Shown here: one piece after another, positions 26,144-35,503 of the stretch
Layout: every line of letters starts with the position of its first letter
How positions within the stretch are numbered: position 1 is the stretch's first letter
Source: Nonomuraea sediminis
Lineage (GTDB): Bacteria > Actinomycetota > Actinomycetes > Streptosporangiales > Streptosporangiaceae
Assembly: GCF_018531495.1 (NCBI RefSeq)
Contig: NZ_JAHDTI010000002.1
Coordinates: 930,001 to 994,000, forward strand
DNA length: 64,000 nucleotides
Direction of reading: 5' to 3'
The notes under the pieces: generated by a model
What the model saw: only the letters and a program-made list of their open reading frames with translations
Told to the model about the DNA's origin: nothing
Database searches by the model: none
Translations under genes and position numbers: made by a program

Positions 26144-26794
26144 ATGGAAACCCTCCGGCACCGAATCTCCACCGACACGCGCTACGTCATGGCCGGCTTC
26201 CCGGCCTCCGTGATCGCTTTCACGCTGGTCGTCGCCGGTGTATCGGCCGGGCTCGGCAGCCTGGTCGCATTCGTCGGCCTGCTGATCCTGGCGGCCACCG
26301 CGCTGGTCGCCCGCGCCTTCGCCGACATTGAGCGGGCCATGCTGCCCGACGTGGTCGGCCAGCCGCTGGCCAGGCCCGAGTACCCGCAGGCCCCCGCGGG
26401 CGCCGGGTGGCTGCGCCGGGCGGTGAACCCGCTGGCCTCCGGCCAGGTCTGGGCTGACCTGCTGCACGCGATCGTGATCTTCCCGTTCGCCGTGGCCTCC
26501 TTCGTGGTGACCGTGGTGTGGTGGGCGGGCGCGATCGCCGGGCTGACCTTCCCGCTCTACGGGTGGATCCTCGCCAAGATCCCCGGGATGATCGAGGGCG
26601 GGCTGCCCGCGCTGCTCGGCCTGGCCCACACCGAGGCCATGTTCGTCACCTTCAACACCGTGGTGGGAGTGGGCTTCGCCCTGACGCTGGTCCCGGTCGT
26701 GCGGGTCGCCGCGCTGCTCAAGGCCGGTATCTCCCAGGCGATGCTCACCCGGGCGGTCTACCCCGTCCGATCCGGGATGATCCACGCGGTATAA
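26144..26794 (+). CDS. stand-alone membrane sensor-domain protein
   Basis: A 216-residue membrane protein with four hydrophobic segments in two pairs: ~19-40, ~41-60, ~108-145 and ~165-195. The order and the RYVMAGFPASVIAFTLVV and LHAIVIFPFAVASFVVT segments match the putative sensor domain that usually precedes a DesK-type histidine kinase. Here no kinase core follows, and the frame stops after the membrane part. It starts 10 bases after the GH65 stop and behind a perfect palindrome. A real kinase with a similar N-terminal domain is at 60031-61143. Whether this protein partners with another kinase is unknown. Confidence 0.75.
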   Translation: METLRHRISTDTRYVMAGFPASVIAFTLVVAGVSAGLGSLVAFVGLLILAATALVARAFADIERAMLPDVVGQPLARPEYPQAPAGAGWLRRAVNPLASGQVWADLLHAIVIFPFAVASFVVTVVWWAGAIAGLTFPLYGWILAKIPGMIEGGLPALLGLAHTEAMFVTFNTVVGVGFALTLVPVVRVAALLKAGISQAMLTRAVYPVRSGMIHAV

Positions 26795-26805
26795 TGAAAG
26801 CGAAT

Positions 26806-26829
26806 GGGCCGCTCCCTCCGGGGGCGGCC
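26806..26829 (+). terminator. hairpin after sensor-domain gene
   Basis: GGGCCGCTCCC and GGGGGCGGCC around TCC form a stem with one bulge, 12 bases after the sensor-domain stop and ahead of the S9 peptidase start. A TATAAT at 26790-26795 overlaps the stop codon and could be a -10 box for the peptidase gene. Confidence 0.5.
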
Positions 26830-26841
26830 ACGCTGCGTTTC

Positions 26842-28734
26842 ATGACCATTCCCGCGCAGCTCGACAGGACGCGCCGCTTCACGCTCGGCGCCCCCAGCCA
26901 GATCACGATCTCCCCCGACGGCCGCACGCTCTTCTTCCTGCGATCCGGCCGCCTGTGGAGCATGACCGACGGCCGCGAACACCTCGTCGCCGACCGCGAC
27001 GTCGACTCCTACGCCGCCGACGAGGCCTGCCAGGTGCTGGCCTGCACCGCCGGCGGCCGCCTGTGGACGGTCCGCCCCGCCGACGGCCTGGTCCGCGACA
27101 TCCCCGCGGACGGCCCGGTGACCGACCCCCGGCCCGACCCCACCGGGCGGCGCATCGCCTACGTCCGTGACGGCGCGCTCCACGTCGACGGGCGACCGCT
27201 GGCCGTACCGGAAGGACCTGAGGTGACCTACGGGCTGCCGGAGGACGTGGCCGCGGGCTCCATCGGGCGCACGCGCGGCTACTGGTGGGCTCCCGACGGG
27301 CAGGCGCTGCTGGTCGCGCGGGTGGACAACACGCCCGTGCAGCGGTGGTACATCGCCGACCCCGCCGATCCCGCCCGCGAGCCGCGGGTCATCCGCTACC
27401 CGGTGGCCGGCACCCCCAACGCCGAGGTCAGCCTGTGGATAACCGATCTCGACGGCGGCCGCACACCTGTGGACATCCGCGGCATGGAGTACCTCACCGC
27501 CGCGGGCTGGGACGCGCACGGCCCCTACGCGGCCGTGCAGAGCCGCGACCAGCGCCACGTCCAGGTCCTGGCCGTCGATCCCGGCACCGGCGCCACCGAG
27601 GTACTCGCCGAGCAGCACGACGAGCACTGGGTGCGGCTGGTCCCCGGCCTGCCCGCCCGCAGTACGGCCGGCGTCCTGTACACCAGCGCCGACCTCGACG
27701 ACACCCGCCGCCTGCTGGCCGACGGGAAGCCCGTCACCCCGCCAGGGCTCCAGCTCGGCGAGGTCGTAGCCGTCGACGGCGAGGCCGTGCTCTTCACCGC
27801 CTGCGACGACCCCACCGAAACCCACCTGTGGCTCTACGACGGCGAGCTGCGGCGGCTGAGCGACGAGCCGGGCGTGCACACCGGCACCCGGCGCGGCGGC
27901 ACCACGGTCCTGGGCCGCCGCGTCCTCGGCACCGATGCGGAGATCGCCTCGCACGCCGAACTCCCGGCCCTCGACCTGCGCATGGAGCTGCGCTCGGTCG
28001 GCCCGCGCGAGCTGCGCACTGCGCTGTTCCTGCCCTCCTGGCACCGCCCGTCCGACGGCCCGCTGCCCGTCCTGATGGACCCGTACGGCGGGCCCGCGCT
28101 GCGCAAGGTCACCACCGAACCGGCGTGGTGGACCTACGTGTCGCAGTGGTTCGCCGAGCACGGCTTCGCGGTGCTGGCCGTGGACGGCAGGGGCACGCCG
28201 GGCCGCGGCCCCGCCTGGGAACGGGAGATCGTGGGCGACCTGGCGGGCCCCGTGCTGGCCGACCAGGTGGAGGCCCTGCACGCCTACGACCACCCTGCGC
28301 TCGACCTGACCAGGGTGGCCATCCGCGGCTGGTCGTTCGGCGGCTTCCTGGCCGCCATGGCGGTGCTGCGCAGGCCCGACGTCTTCCACGCCGCCATCGC
28401 CGGCGCGCCCGTCACCGACCAGCGCATGTACGACACCCACTTCCGCGAGCGGCACCTGGGCCACCCGGCGCGGAATCCGGAGGCCTACGACCGCAGCTCG
28501 CCCCTGCTGGAGGCCGCCGCGCTGACCAGGCCGCTGCTGCTGATCCACGGGCTCGCCGACGACAACGTGGTCGCCGCGCACACGCTGCGCTTCTCGGCCG
28601 CGCTGCTGGCCGCCGGACGGCCGCACGAGGTGCTCCCGCTGCCCGGGGCGGGGCACCGGGCCTCGCAGGAGCACCTGCTGGCGCACCAGCTCGACTTCCT
28701 GCGGCGCGCGCTGGGTCTCACTGGCCGACAATGA
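26842..28734 (+). CDS. S9 family prolyl oligopeptidase / DPP-IV-like
   Basis: A 630-residue serine peptidase. An N-terminal beta-propeller (repeats such as QITISPDGRTLFFLRSG) is followed by a hydrolase domain with Ser498 in RGWSFGGFLAA, Asp573/574 in HGLADDNV and His605 in GAGHRAS. The propeller contains TYGLPEDVAAGSIGRTRGYWW, a segment seen in DPP-IV-like S9B proteins. It lacks a signal peptide, so it is likely cytoplasmic. ATG 26842 (MTIPAQLDRTRRF) is chosen because the frame continues upstream only through the preceding gene. A single-gene unit; it would release dipeptides or process short peptides. Confidence 0.9.
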   Translation: MTIPAQLDRTRRFTLGAPSQITISPDGRTLFFLRSGRLWSMTDGREHLVADRDVDSYAADEACQVLACTAGGRLWTVRPADGLVRDIPADGPVTDPRPDPTGRRIAYVRDGALHVDGRPLAVPEGPEVTYGLPEDVAAGSIGRTRGYWWAPDGQALLVARVDNTPVQRWYIADPADPAREPRVIRYPVAGTPNAEVSLWITDLDGGRTPVDIRGMEYLTAAGWDAHGPYAAVQSRDQRHVQVLAVDPGTGATEVLAEQHDEHWVRLVPGLPARSTAGVLYTSADLDDTRRLLADGKPVTPPGLQLGEVVAVDGEAVLFTACDDPTETHLWLYDGELRRLSDEPGVHTGTRRGGTTVLGRRVLGTDAEIASHAELPALDLRMELRSVGPRELRTALFLPSWHRPSDGPLPVLMDPYGGPALRKVTTEPAWWTYVSQWFAEHGFAVLAVDGRGTPGRGPAWEREIVGDLAGPVLADQVEALHAYDHPALDLTRVAIRGWSFGGFLAAMAVLRRPDVFHAAIAGAPVTDQRMYDTHFRERHLGHPARNPEAYDRSSPLLEAAALTRPLLLIHGLADDNVVAAHTLRFSAALLAAGRPHEVLPLPGAGHRASQEHLLAHQLDFLRRALGLTGRQ

Positions 28735-28856
28735 ACCCATGGGTAAACACGACGGGACCATCGACCATCCCCGGGCATATGCCGCCCTCGGCCGCAGGAG
28801 GGACGGGGATGGGGTCCCGGACGTGGGATGCCTGACCCGGTCGGCCGGCTGACGGG

Positions 28857-29870
28857 ATGGCCATCGAAGCCAAGGCAGGCCGCAAGATCGCCCTGTCGGT
28901 GATCTCGCTGGCGCTCGCGGCGTTATTGATCTCGTTCCTGCCGCGCATCGCCGGGATCACCTGGGGGCAACTGTACGGGCGGCTGGCCCAGGTGGGCTGG
29001 GGCACGATGACGGCGCTCGCCGCGCTGTGGGTGGCCGGGCTGGCGGCCTACACCTTCGTGCTGAGCGGGTCGCTGCCGGGGCTGAGCAAGCGGCGGGCGT
29101 TGCTGGTCAACTGCGTGGGCAGCGGGGTCAGCAACGTGCTGCCCTTCGGCGGGGCCGTGGGCGTGGCGATGACCTTCGCGATGACGACCTCCTGGGGTTT
29201 CAAGCGGCAGCCCGTCGTGGTCTCGACCGTGGTGACCGGCGTGTGGAACATGCTCACCCGGTTCCTGTTACCGGCGGTGGGGCTGGCCTGCCTGCTGGGC
29301 GCGGGACGCGTGCCCGACCACCGTCTCGCGGTGGCCGCGGGGACCGGGGGAACGCTGCTGGTCGCGATCGCGGCGGCGCTGTCGGCCGCGCTCTACAAGG
29401 AGTCCTTCGCCGACCTGCTCGGCCGCGGGCTGGACCGAGTCGCCGGGCTGCTGCCGCTCAAGCGCAGGCCGCAGCTGCGGCAGTCGCTGCTCGACCTGCG
29501 GCACTCCATCATCGACATCGCCCGCACCCGCTGGCCGCGGCTCACGCTCGGCATGCTGGCCTACATGGGGCTGCAGGGCGTGCTGTTCGTGGCGTGCCTG
29601 CACGCCACCGGCAGCCAGATCGCGATCCCGGAGGCGATCGCGGCCTTCGCCATCAACCGGGTCCTCACCACGGCGGTGATCACGCCCGGCGGTTCGGGCA
29701 TCAGCGAGTCGGCCACCGTCCTCGCGCTGATCGGGTTCGGCGTGGCACCGGCCGCCGCCACCGCGTCCGTACTGCTGTTCTGGTTCTTCGCACACCTGAT
29801 CGAAATCCCGGTAGGCTGGCTGGCCTGGACCACCTGGTCGCTCACCGCTCGCAGAACGGAGGCCGCATGA
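28857..29870 (+). CDS. lysylphosphatidylglycerol-synthase-type flippase (UPF0104)
   Basis: A 337-residue membrane protein with about eight spans, matching the transmembrane half of MprF/LPG synthase. Signatures are VNCVGSGVSNVLPFGGAVGV and, near the end, the conserved ITPGGSGISESATV. No lysyl-transferase domain is attached. Such stand-alone domains move lipids or lipid-linked glycans across the membrane. It ends in an ATGA overlap with the pentapeptide-repeat gene, so the two are made together. The gap 28735-28856 before it shows no gene. Confidence 0.85.
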   Translation: MAIEAKAGRKIALSVISLALAALLISFLPRIAGITWGQLYGRLAQVGWGTMTALAALWVAGLAAYTFVLSGSLPGLSKRRALLVNCVGSGVSNVLPFGGAVGVAMTFAMTTSWGFKRQPVVVSTVVTGVWNMLTRFLLPAVGLACLLGAGRVPDHRLAVAAGTGGTLLVAIAAALSAALYKESFADLLGRGLDRVAGLLPLKRRPQLRQSLLDLRHSIIDIARTRWPRLTLGMLAYMGLQGVLFVACLHATGSQIAIPEAIAAFAINRVLTTAVITPGGSGISESATVLALIGFGVAPAAATASVLLFWFFAHLIEIPVGWLAWTTWSLTARRTEAA

Positions 29871-30445
29871 CCGTCAGCTCCGCGGACTGGGACTCCCGCG
29901 ACCTCACCGGCGAGCACCACGAGGGCGTGGTGTTCGTCGGCGTGGACATGACCGAGGCGCACGGCAGGGGCGCCGTGTTCACCGACTGCACCTTCCGCGA
30001 CGTGCGCTTCAACGTCTCCGAGCACGTCGACGCCGCCTTCTCCAACTGCACGTTCGTCGGCTGCTCCTTCTTCGACGCCACGTTCACCAGCTGCAAGCTG
30101 GTCGGCAGCAGGTTCGACGGGTGTACCTACGACCTGATGAAGGTGGAGGGCGGCGACTGGTCCTTCACCGGGCTGGCGGGGGCCGACCTGCGCCGCGCCT
30201 CGTTCACCGGCGTCCGCATGCGCGAGGCCGACCTGGCGGGCGCGCGCTGCGCGGGGGCCACCATCCGCGACGTCGACCTGTCGGGCGCCGCGCTCGACCG
30301 GGCCGACCTGACGGGCTGCGACCTGCGCGGCAGCGACCTGTCGGCGCTCGACCCGCGCACCGCCGAGCTGAAGAACGCCGTCGTCGACCAGGCGCAGGCC
30401 GTCACCCTGGCCCGCGCGCTCGGTCTGGACGTGCGCGCCCGCTGA
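29867..30445 (+). CDS. pentapeptide-repeat protein (Qnr/MfpA-like)
   Basis: A 192-residue protein built of A(D/N)LXX-type pentapeptides from about residue 25 to 175, for example ADLRRASFTGVRMREADLAG and ADLTGCDLRGSDL. This gives a right-handed quadrilateral beta helix. Length and an early break around residues 80-90 resemble MfpA/Qnr proteins, which mimic DNA and protect gyrase, but sequence similarity alone cannot show that. It starts in an ATGA overlap with the flippase-like gene, an odd partner for a DNA mimic. No quinolone genes are near. Confidence 0.85.
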   Translation: MTVSSADWDSRDLTGEHHEGVVFVGVDMTEAHGRGAVFTDCTFRDVRFNVSEHVDAAFSNCTFVGCSFFDATFTSCKLVGSRFDGCTYDLMKVEGGDWSFTGLAGADLRRASFTGVRMREADLAGARCAGATIRDVDLSGAALDRADLTGCDLRGSDLSALDPRTAELKNAVVDQAQAVTLARALGLDVRAR

Positions 30446-30446
30446 C

Positions 30447-30563
30447 TCAGTGCAGGTAGGCCACGACGTCGGGCGCGCCGGGGCGCAGCAGCCTGATCTG
30501 CGCGATCCTGGCGATCGGCATCCGCACCGCGGTGCCCCATGAAGCCTGCCCGAAGGACCCCAT
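30447..30563 (-). CDS. possible 38-aa ORF or gene remnant
   Basis: On the minus strand, downstream of the MFS stop, an open frame starting at ATG 30563 encodes MGSFGQASWGTAVRMPIARI and continues to VVAYLH. Third positions are almost all G or C, and the frame is the same as that of the upstream MFS gene, open back to its stop codon. It may be the 3' end of a lost gene. I do not recognise it. Confidence 0.3.
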   Translation of the reverse strand: MGSFGQASWGTAVRMPIARIAQIRLLRPGAPDVVAYLH

Positions 30564-30626
30564 GCACCTGGGCGGACGGCTGGACGCCATCGTCGCCTGG
30601 CGGCTGTGGCCGGGGCACAGCAGCGG

Positions 30627-32084
30627 TCAGGCCCTGCGCAGGACCAGCAACAGGAGCACCAGGGCGTAGCCGATCAGCACCGCCAGGCCCGCCCTGGCCG
30701 CACCGGCCCACCCCTCGCCCAGCGCGCCGAGGAACACCGTGCCGGCCAGCGTCCCGCCCAGCACCCCGCCCATCTCCTGCACCGTCCCCAGCACCCCGGC
30801 CGCCGCCCCGGCCAGCTCAGCCCGCACCCCCGACAGCGCCGCCGACACCAGCGGCGACATCAGCAACCCCATCCCCGCCCCCGTCACCAGCAGCGCCCCC
30901 ACCAGCGGGTACGGCCCGGCCGCCGCGTCGACCGCCTGGTAGAGCAGCCCGAGCCCGCCGAGCAGCACCAGCGTCCCCGCCACCGGCAGCCACCGGCCGA
31001 GCCGGGCGGCCAGCCGCGCCGAGCGGGTGGAGGCGGCGAAGAAGCCCACGTTGAGAGCCACCGCCACCGCGCCCGCCCGCAGCGGCGACATGCCCAGCCC
31101 GTCCTGCAGATACAGCGCCAGCACGAACGACAACCCCGCCGACCCGCCGAACAGCAGGGCGATCGCCAGCAGCCCGCGCGCGAACCCCCGCTCGCCGAAC
31201 ACCCCGAGGTCCAGCAGCGGCGGCCGCCCCGCCGCCGCGAGCCGCCGCTGCCGCCGGGCGAAGGCCAGCAGCACCGGCCCGGCCAGACCGAGGCTCAGCC
31301 AGCTCCACCACGGCCACCCCTGCTCGCGCCCCAGCGCCAGCGGCAGCACCACCGCCACCAGCCCGCCCGCCACCATCAGCGCGCCACCGAAGTCCACCTC
31401 CCTCGCGGGAGCCTGGACGGTGGTGGCCACGCCCTTGCCCACGCCCTCGCCCACAAGGACCGGCTGCAGCCGCGGGACCAGCCGGGGGAGCAGCGCCAGC
31501 GCGGCCACGCCCACGGGCAGGTTGACCAGGAAGCAGGTACGCCAGCCGAGCCCCGCCGGGGACACCGCCACCAGGAACCCGCCGATCACCTGCCCGCTGA
31601 CCCCGGCCAAGCCGACGGCCGTGCCGTACCAGCCGAAGGCCCTGGCCCGGTCGCGACCCGGGTACAGCTCGCCGATCAGGGTCAGCACCTGCGGCGCCAG
31701 CAGGGCCGCCGCCACCCCCTGCGCCACCCGGGCCAGCACCAGCGGACCCGGCGCGGGGGCCAGCCCGCAGGCGGCCGAGGCGGCGGTGAACAGCGCCAGC
31801 CCGGCGGCGAACACGCGGCGCGAGCCGTACAAGTCACCGAGCCTGCCCGAGATGATCAGGCCCGCGGCGTACGCGAGCCCGTAGCAGGCGATGACGAGCT
31901 GGCCCGTGGCGGCGCTCGTCCCCAGGTCGGCCCTGATCGACGGGATCGCCACGTTCGCCACGAAGAAGTCCAGCGTGGTCATGAAGACCGCGACCAGCAC
32001 GATCGGCAGCGCCAGCCAACGCGATGACAAGGAAGCCTCCAGGGACGCGAGTGCACGAGCGGGTGAGAGAACACCGCCGCGCAC
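30627..32084 (-). CDS. DHA2-type MFS exporter
   Basis: A 485-residue transporter with about 14 spans. Helix 1 carries MTTLDFFVANVAIPSIRADL, the loop is GRLGDLYGSRR, and helix 5 contains GLAGVSGQVIGGFLVA. It resembles the EmrB/QacA drug exporters. It starts at GTG 32084, just inside a short gap shared with the divergent gene at 32153. The product is likely repelled by, or regulates export of, a hydrophobic compound; the divergent neighbour may be its regulator. Confidence 0.87.
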   Translation of the reverse strand: MRGGVLSPARALASLEASLSSRWLALPIVLVAVFMTTLDFFVANVAIPSIRADLGTSAATGQLVIACYGLAYAAGLIISGRLGDLYGSRRVFAAGLALFTAASAACGLAPAPGPLVLARVAQGVAAALLAPQVLTLIGELYPGRDRARAFGWYGTAVGLAGVSGQVIGGFLVAVSPAGLGWRTCFLVNLPVGVAALALLPRLVPRLQPVLVGEGVGKGVATTVQAPAREVDFGGALMVAGGLVAVVLPLALGREQGWPWWSWLSLGLAGPVLLAFARRQRRLAAAGRPPLLDLGVFGERGFARGLLAIALLFGGSAGLSFVLALYLQDGLGMSPLRAGAVAVALNVGFFAASTRSARLAARLGRWLPVAGTLVLLGGLGLLYQAVDAAAGPYPLVGALLVTGAGMGLLMSPLVSAALSGVRAELAGAAAGVLGTVQEMGGVLGGTLAGTVFLGALGEGWAGAARAGLAVLIGYALVLLLLVLRRA

Positions 32085-32152
32085 CCAGAGGTTGACCCCG
32101 GGCGGTTATCGTTCACTGCGGATTCGCTGCGGATCGCGCATAATGACCCCCA

Positions 32153-32851
32153 ATGCGGAAATATGCGGCAGAAATCGCCCCGGTGATCGACGCGGTCCAC
32201 GTCAACGTGCACGCCGCGTCCCGCGCGGCGGGCGCCAAGCTCGCCAGGGCGCACGGCATCACCCCAGGACTCCTCGTCGACCTGCGCTTCGCGCTGCCCA
32301 TGCGCCCGCTCACCCGCCAGACGCTGGCCGCCGTCTACCGCTACACCGAGCCCGCCGAGCTGGACGCCGAGCTCGCCGGCCACCTCGAGCAGGGCACGCT
32401 GGCCGAGGACGGCGGCGCGCTGCGGGCGACCGGCAGGACGATCGTGTTCATCGACGACCTCTACGACCTGCACGCCGCCGCCACCCAGCGGATCTGGGCA
32501 GGACAGGACGTGCGCCCGCTGGCCGACCTGGTGGACCGGGTGCTCGGCAGGTCACAGCGGCCCCGCGGCGGGGCGCTCGAGGCGATGGCCCCGCCGTACG
32601 AGCCGGACGGGGCGCCGCCGGGGCTGCTGCTGTTCAACCGGCTGGCGGCGCTGCGCTACCACCGGGCCGACGCTCACGCGCTGAGCTGGCAGGAGGCGGG
32701 GCTGACGGCGCGCGACATCGTCACGCTGCGCGGCGGCCCGCTGCGCGAGCGCGTCGAGGACGAGACCAACCGGCGCGCCGCCCAGCCCTACGAGACCTTC
32801 ACGGAGCAGGAGCGCGAACTCCTGCTCGAGGGCCTGCTGAAGCTGGCCTAG
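32153..32851 (+). CDS. hypothetical protein, possible winged-helix type
   Basis: A 232-residue soluble protein. Residues ~35-90 (GLLVDLRFALPMRPLTRQTL through GTLAEDGGALRATGRT) look like a MarR-type winged helix followed by LFNRLAALRYHRADAHALSW, a segment seen in unnamed actinomycete proteins. It diverges from an MFS exporter, as regulators often do. The stop codon TAG shares the palindrome CTAG (32848-32851) with the stop of the convergent LuxR gene. I do not assign a function. Confidence 0.6.
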   Translation: MRKYAAEIAPVIDAVHVNVHAASRAAGAKLARAHGITPGLLVDLRFALPMRPLTRQTLAAVYRYTEPAELDAELAGHLEQGTLAEDGGALRATGRTIVFIDDLYDLHAAATQRIWAGQDVRPLADLVDRVLGRSQRPRGGALEAMAPPYEPDGAPPGLLLFNRLAALRYHRADAHALSWQEAGLTARDIVTLRGGPLRERVEDETNRRAAQPYETFTEQERELLLEGLLKLA

Positions 32852-35442
32852 AGGGAGGTCAGCAGGCGGCCCACCTCCGTGCGGTCGTTGACGCCGAGCT
32901 TGTCGTAGACCGCCTGCAGGTGGTTGGCGGCCGTCCTGGTGGAGACGGTGAGCCGGTCGGCGATCTGCCTGTTGGTCAGCCCGGCCGCCGCCAGCTGCAC
33001 GATCTCCCGCTGGCGCGGCGTCAGCTCGGGCGTGGCCAGCTCGACCAGCGCGGGCGTGGTGACGCCCGGGCAGCTCCTGGCCAGCGCCCACGCCCTGGTC
33101 TGCGCCCCTCTGGCCAGCGCGCCCCGCCCGGTGGCCAGGTAGGCCGCCGCCTCCTGCGCGGTGGCCTCGGCCGCGTACAGCACCAGCCCGAGCCGCTCGA
33201 ACTCCACCGCGGCCGCGCGCAGTCCCACCGGATCGGCCAGCTCCGCGGCGCGGGCGTGCGCGGCCATCGGCCGTACCAGCTGCCCGTCGAGCCGCCCGGC
33301 CAGCGCCTCCAGCCGGTCGGCCGCCAGCGGCGCCGAGCCCAGCCGCACCAGGTCGTGCAGCGCGAACATCGACCAGCCCAGGTGCTCGTGCTTCTCGGCC
33401 AGGTCGGCCGCGGCGATCGCCTCGCTGACCGCGGCGTCCAGGTCACCCAAGGCCGCCCGCAGCCACACCCTGGCCTGCAGCACCGGCTGGCAGGTGAACG
33501 ACCACCTGGCCGCCAGCCGCTCGGCCTCCGCCAGCGTCGCCCGCGCCTCGTCGGTACGGCCGAGCAGCGCGCACGCGTGCGCCAGCTCGGCCAGGCACCT
33601 GCCCAGGTACGGCGTGCGGGCCGGCAGCCGCGCCGCGTCCTCCCTGGACCAGCGCCTCGCCTCGTCCGCCTGCCCGCGCAACCGGCTGACCATCGCCCGG
33701 TAGGCGCCGAACCCGGAGACCGACAGCTCGCCGGTGGCCAGCTCCATGCCCTCCTCGGCGGTGCGCGCCGCGTCCTCCAGCCTGCCCGCGAACACCTGCG
33801 CCGCGCACTGGGCGTCGAGCAGCGTGGGCAGCGCGTGCGGCGCCTCGTCGCGCCAGTCGTCCACGCCGGTCAGCACGTCCCTGGCGACCGCGAGGCTGCG
33901 GGCGGTCCTGCCCGCGTACGCGGCCATCCAGGCCTCGAGCCCGGCAGCGTGCGCCGCGCCCCTGGCAGTCATCGGGCCGCGGTCCCTGGCCCTGGCCAGC
34001 CAGCGCGCCGCACCGGTCAGCCGCCCGAAGAAGATGTCCACCACACCGCGGTAGATGAACACCTCCTGCTGCCAGGCAGGATCGGTCAGCGTCCCGGCCG
34101 CCAGCTCGAGCGCCCTGCACGCCTCGGCGTCCGACCCGGCCCAGGCCAGCGCCACGCCCACGCTCAGCGCGTGCTGGGCCACCTCGTCCTCGGTGACCGC
34201 GTTGCGCGCCGCCTGCCGTAACGCGGTGAGCGCCTCGTCGCCGTCGCCCAGCACCGTCAGCACCTCGCCGACCAGCGCCACCGCCGCCACGCCCGCCCCC
34301 GCCTCCTGCGCGGCCTTGCCCAGCCGCGCAGCCAGCCGCGGATCCTGCCTGGCCCAGGCCAGGTTCGCCGCCGACAGCAGCATCTCGGGCGCGGCCACCG
34401 AACCGCTGTCCAGCCGCCACACCGCCGCGCGCAGCACGTCCTCGCGCCTGCGCAGCCCGGTCGCCTCCAGCGCCTCGGCCAGCATCCGCAGCCGCCGCCG
34501 CGTGCGCAGCGTGCCGCACCCGTCCCGCACGACCTCCCCGTACAGCGGGTGCCCCAGCCGCACGTGCTCGCGCCCGTCGTCGGCCACGGTCACGATCAGC
34601 CCGCGATCCTCGACCCGCTCCACCGCGCCGCCCGAGGTGAGCGAGACCAGCAGGTCGGTGCCCACCGGCTCGCCGAAGGACACCAGCTCGAGCACCTCGC
34701 GCTCGTCCTGCTCCAGGTGGCCGATCCGGTCGCCGACCAGCTCGCGCAGGCGGGTGGTCACCGACAGCTCGCCCCGCCAGCACCAGCGCCCCTCCACCTG
34801 CCGCAGGCTCCCCGCGGTACGGCCGGCGTGCACGATCTCGCGCAGGTACAGCACGTTGCCCTCGCTGACCCTGGCCAGATGGCGGACGGTCTCGGCCGTC
34901 ACCTCACCGCCCAGCGCCCCGGCCAGCACCAGCCCGACCTGGTCGCGGGTCAGCGGCGCCAGCTCGATCCGCTCGAGCAGCTCGTCCTTCCACAGCGCGG
35001 CGATCGGCGCCGGCAGCGGCTCGCCCGAGCGTACGGTCACCAGCACCTGAGCCGTGCCGCTGTCGGCCAGGTGATGCACCAGCGCCGCGGCGGCCGGGTC
35101 GAGCCGGTGCGCGTCGTCCACGCTGACCAGCAGCCTCCCGCGACCCGCCTGCCCCGCGATGCTGCGCGCCGCCCACCGCATCGGGTTCTCCCCGCTGTCC
35201 GGCGGGCCGGTCAGCACGTGCGCGAACGCGCCGAACGGGATCACCGCCGCGGTCTCCGTGCCGAGCGCCCGCACCAGCGTGCGGCCGCGCAGGCCCCTGA
35301 CCGCCTCCGCCGCCAGCCTGCTCTTGCCGACCCCCGCCGCGCCCGCGATCATCACGCCTGGCCCGGACTCCAGCGCTCCCCTGACGGCCGCGAGCGGAAC
35401 GTCACGGCCGGCGAACGGCCATCCACTCCCCTGATCGCTCAT
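32848..35442 (-). CDS. LuxR-family large ATPase regulator
   Basis: An 864-residue LAL-type regulator with P-loop GAAGVGKS at 34-41, Walker B LLVSVDDAHRLD, long helical repeats, and a C-terminal LuxR helix-turn-helix (LTPRQREIVQLAAAGLTNRQ, then STRTAANHLQAVYDKLG). ATG 35442 is supported by GGGAGG eight bases upstream. It is the third gene of a minus-strand run that begins with the SARP/TPR regulator at 38889 and a 53-residue protein, so one giant regulator may act on the other. Confidence 0.88.
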   Translation of the reverse strand: MSDQGSGWPFAGRDVPLAAVRGALESGPGVMIAGAAGVGKSRLAAEAVRGLRGRTLVRALGTETAAVIPFGAFAHVLTGPPDSGENPMRWAARSIAGQAGRGRLLVSVDDAHRLDPAAAALVHHLADSGTAQVLVTVRSGEPLPAPIAALWKDELLERIELAPLTRDQVGLVLAGALGGEVTAETVRHLARVSEGNVLYLREIVHAGRTAGSLRQVEGRWCWRGELSVTTRLRELVGDRIGHLEQDEREVLELVSFGEPVGTDLLVSLTSGGAVERVEDRGLIVTVADDGREHVRLGHPLYGEVVRDGCGTLRTRRRLRMLAEALEATGLRRREDVLRAAVWRLDSGSVAAPEMLLSAANLAWARQDPRLAARLGKAAQEAGAGVAAVALVGEVLTVLGDGDEALTALRQAARNAVTEDEVAQHALSVGVALAWAGSDAEACRALELAAGTLTDPAWQQEVFIYRGVVDIFFGRLTGAARWLARARDRGPMTARGAAHAAGLEAWMAAYAGRTARSLAVARDVLTGVDDWRDEAPHALPTLLDAQCAAQVFAGRLEDAARTAEEGMELATGELSVSGFGAYRAMVSRLRGQADEARRWSREDAARLPARTPYLGRCLAELAHACALLGRTDEARATLAEAERLAARWSFTCQPVLQARVWLRAALGDLDAAVSEAIAAADLAEKHEHLGWSMFALHDLVRLGSAPLAADRLEALAGRLDGQLVRPMAAHARAAELADPVGLRAAAVEFERLGLVLYAAEATAQEAAAYLATGRGALARGAQTRAWALARSCPGVTTPALVELATPELTPRQREIVQLAAAGLTNRQIADRLTVSTRTAANHLQAVYDKLGVNDRTEVGRLLTSL

Positions 35443-35477
35443 CGCGACCTCCCCTCGACACCGATGGTGCGGACGGA

Positions 35478-35503
35478 GGTTCGCGGGAGGTTCAGGTCGG
35501 TTC
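35478..35503 (+). repeat. three GGTTC repeats, 10-11 base period (SARP-site candidate)
   Basis: GGTTC occurs at 35478, 35489 and 35499, in front of the LuxR gene at 35442 (and partly inside the 3' end of the 53-residue gene). SARP regulators bind heptamer direct repeats separated by four bases, i.e. an 11-base period. The first unit is GGTTCGCGGG, which recurs at 38908-38917 in front of the SARP gene itself. Confidence 0.45.

Noticed and set aside
29867..30445. Annotation as a quinolone-resistance gene
   Set aside because: Length and repeats fit Qnr/MfpA, but pentapeptide repeats alone do not show gyrase binding, so only the fold is named.
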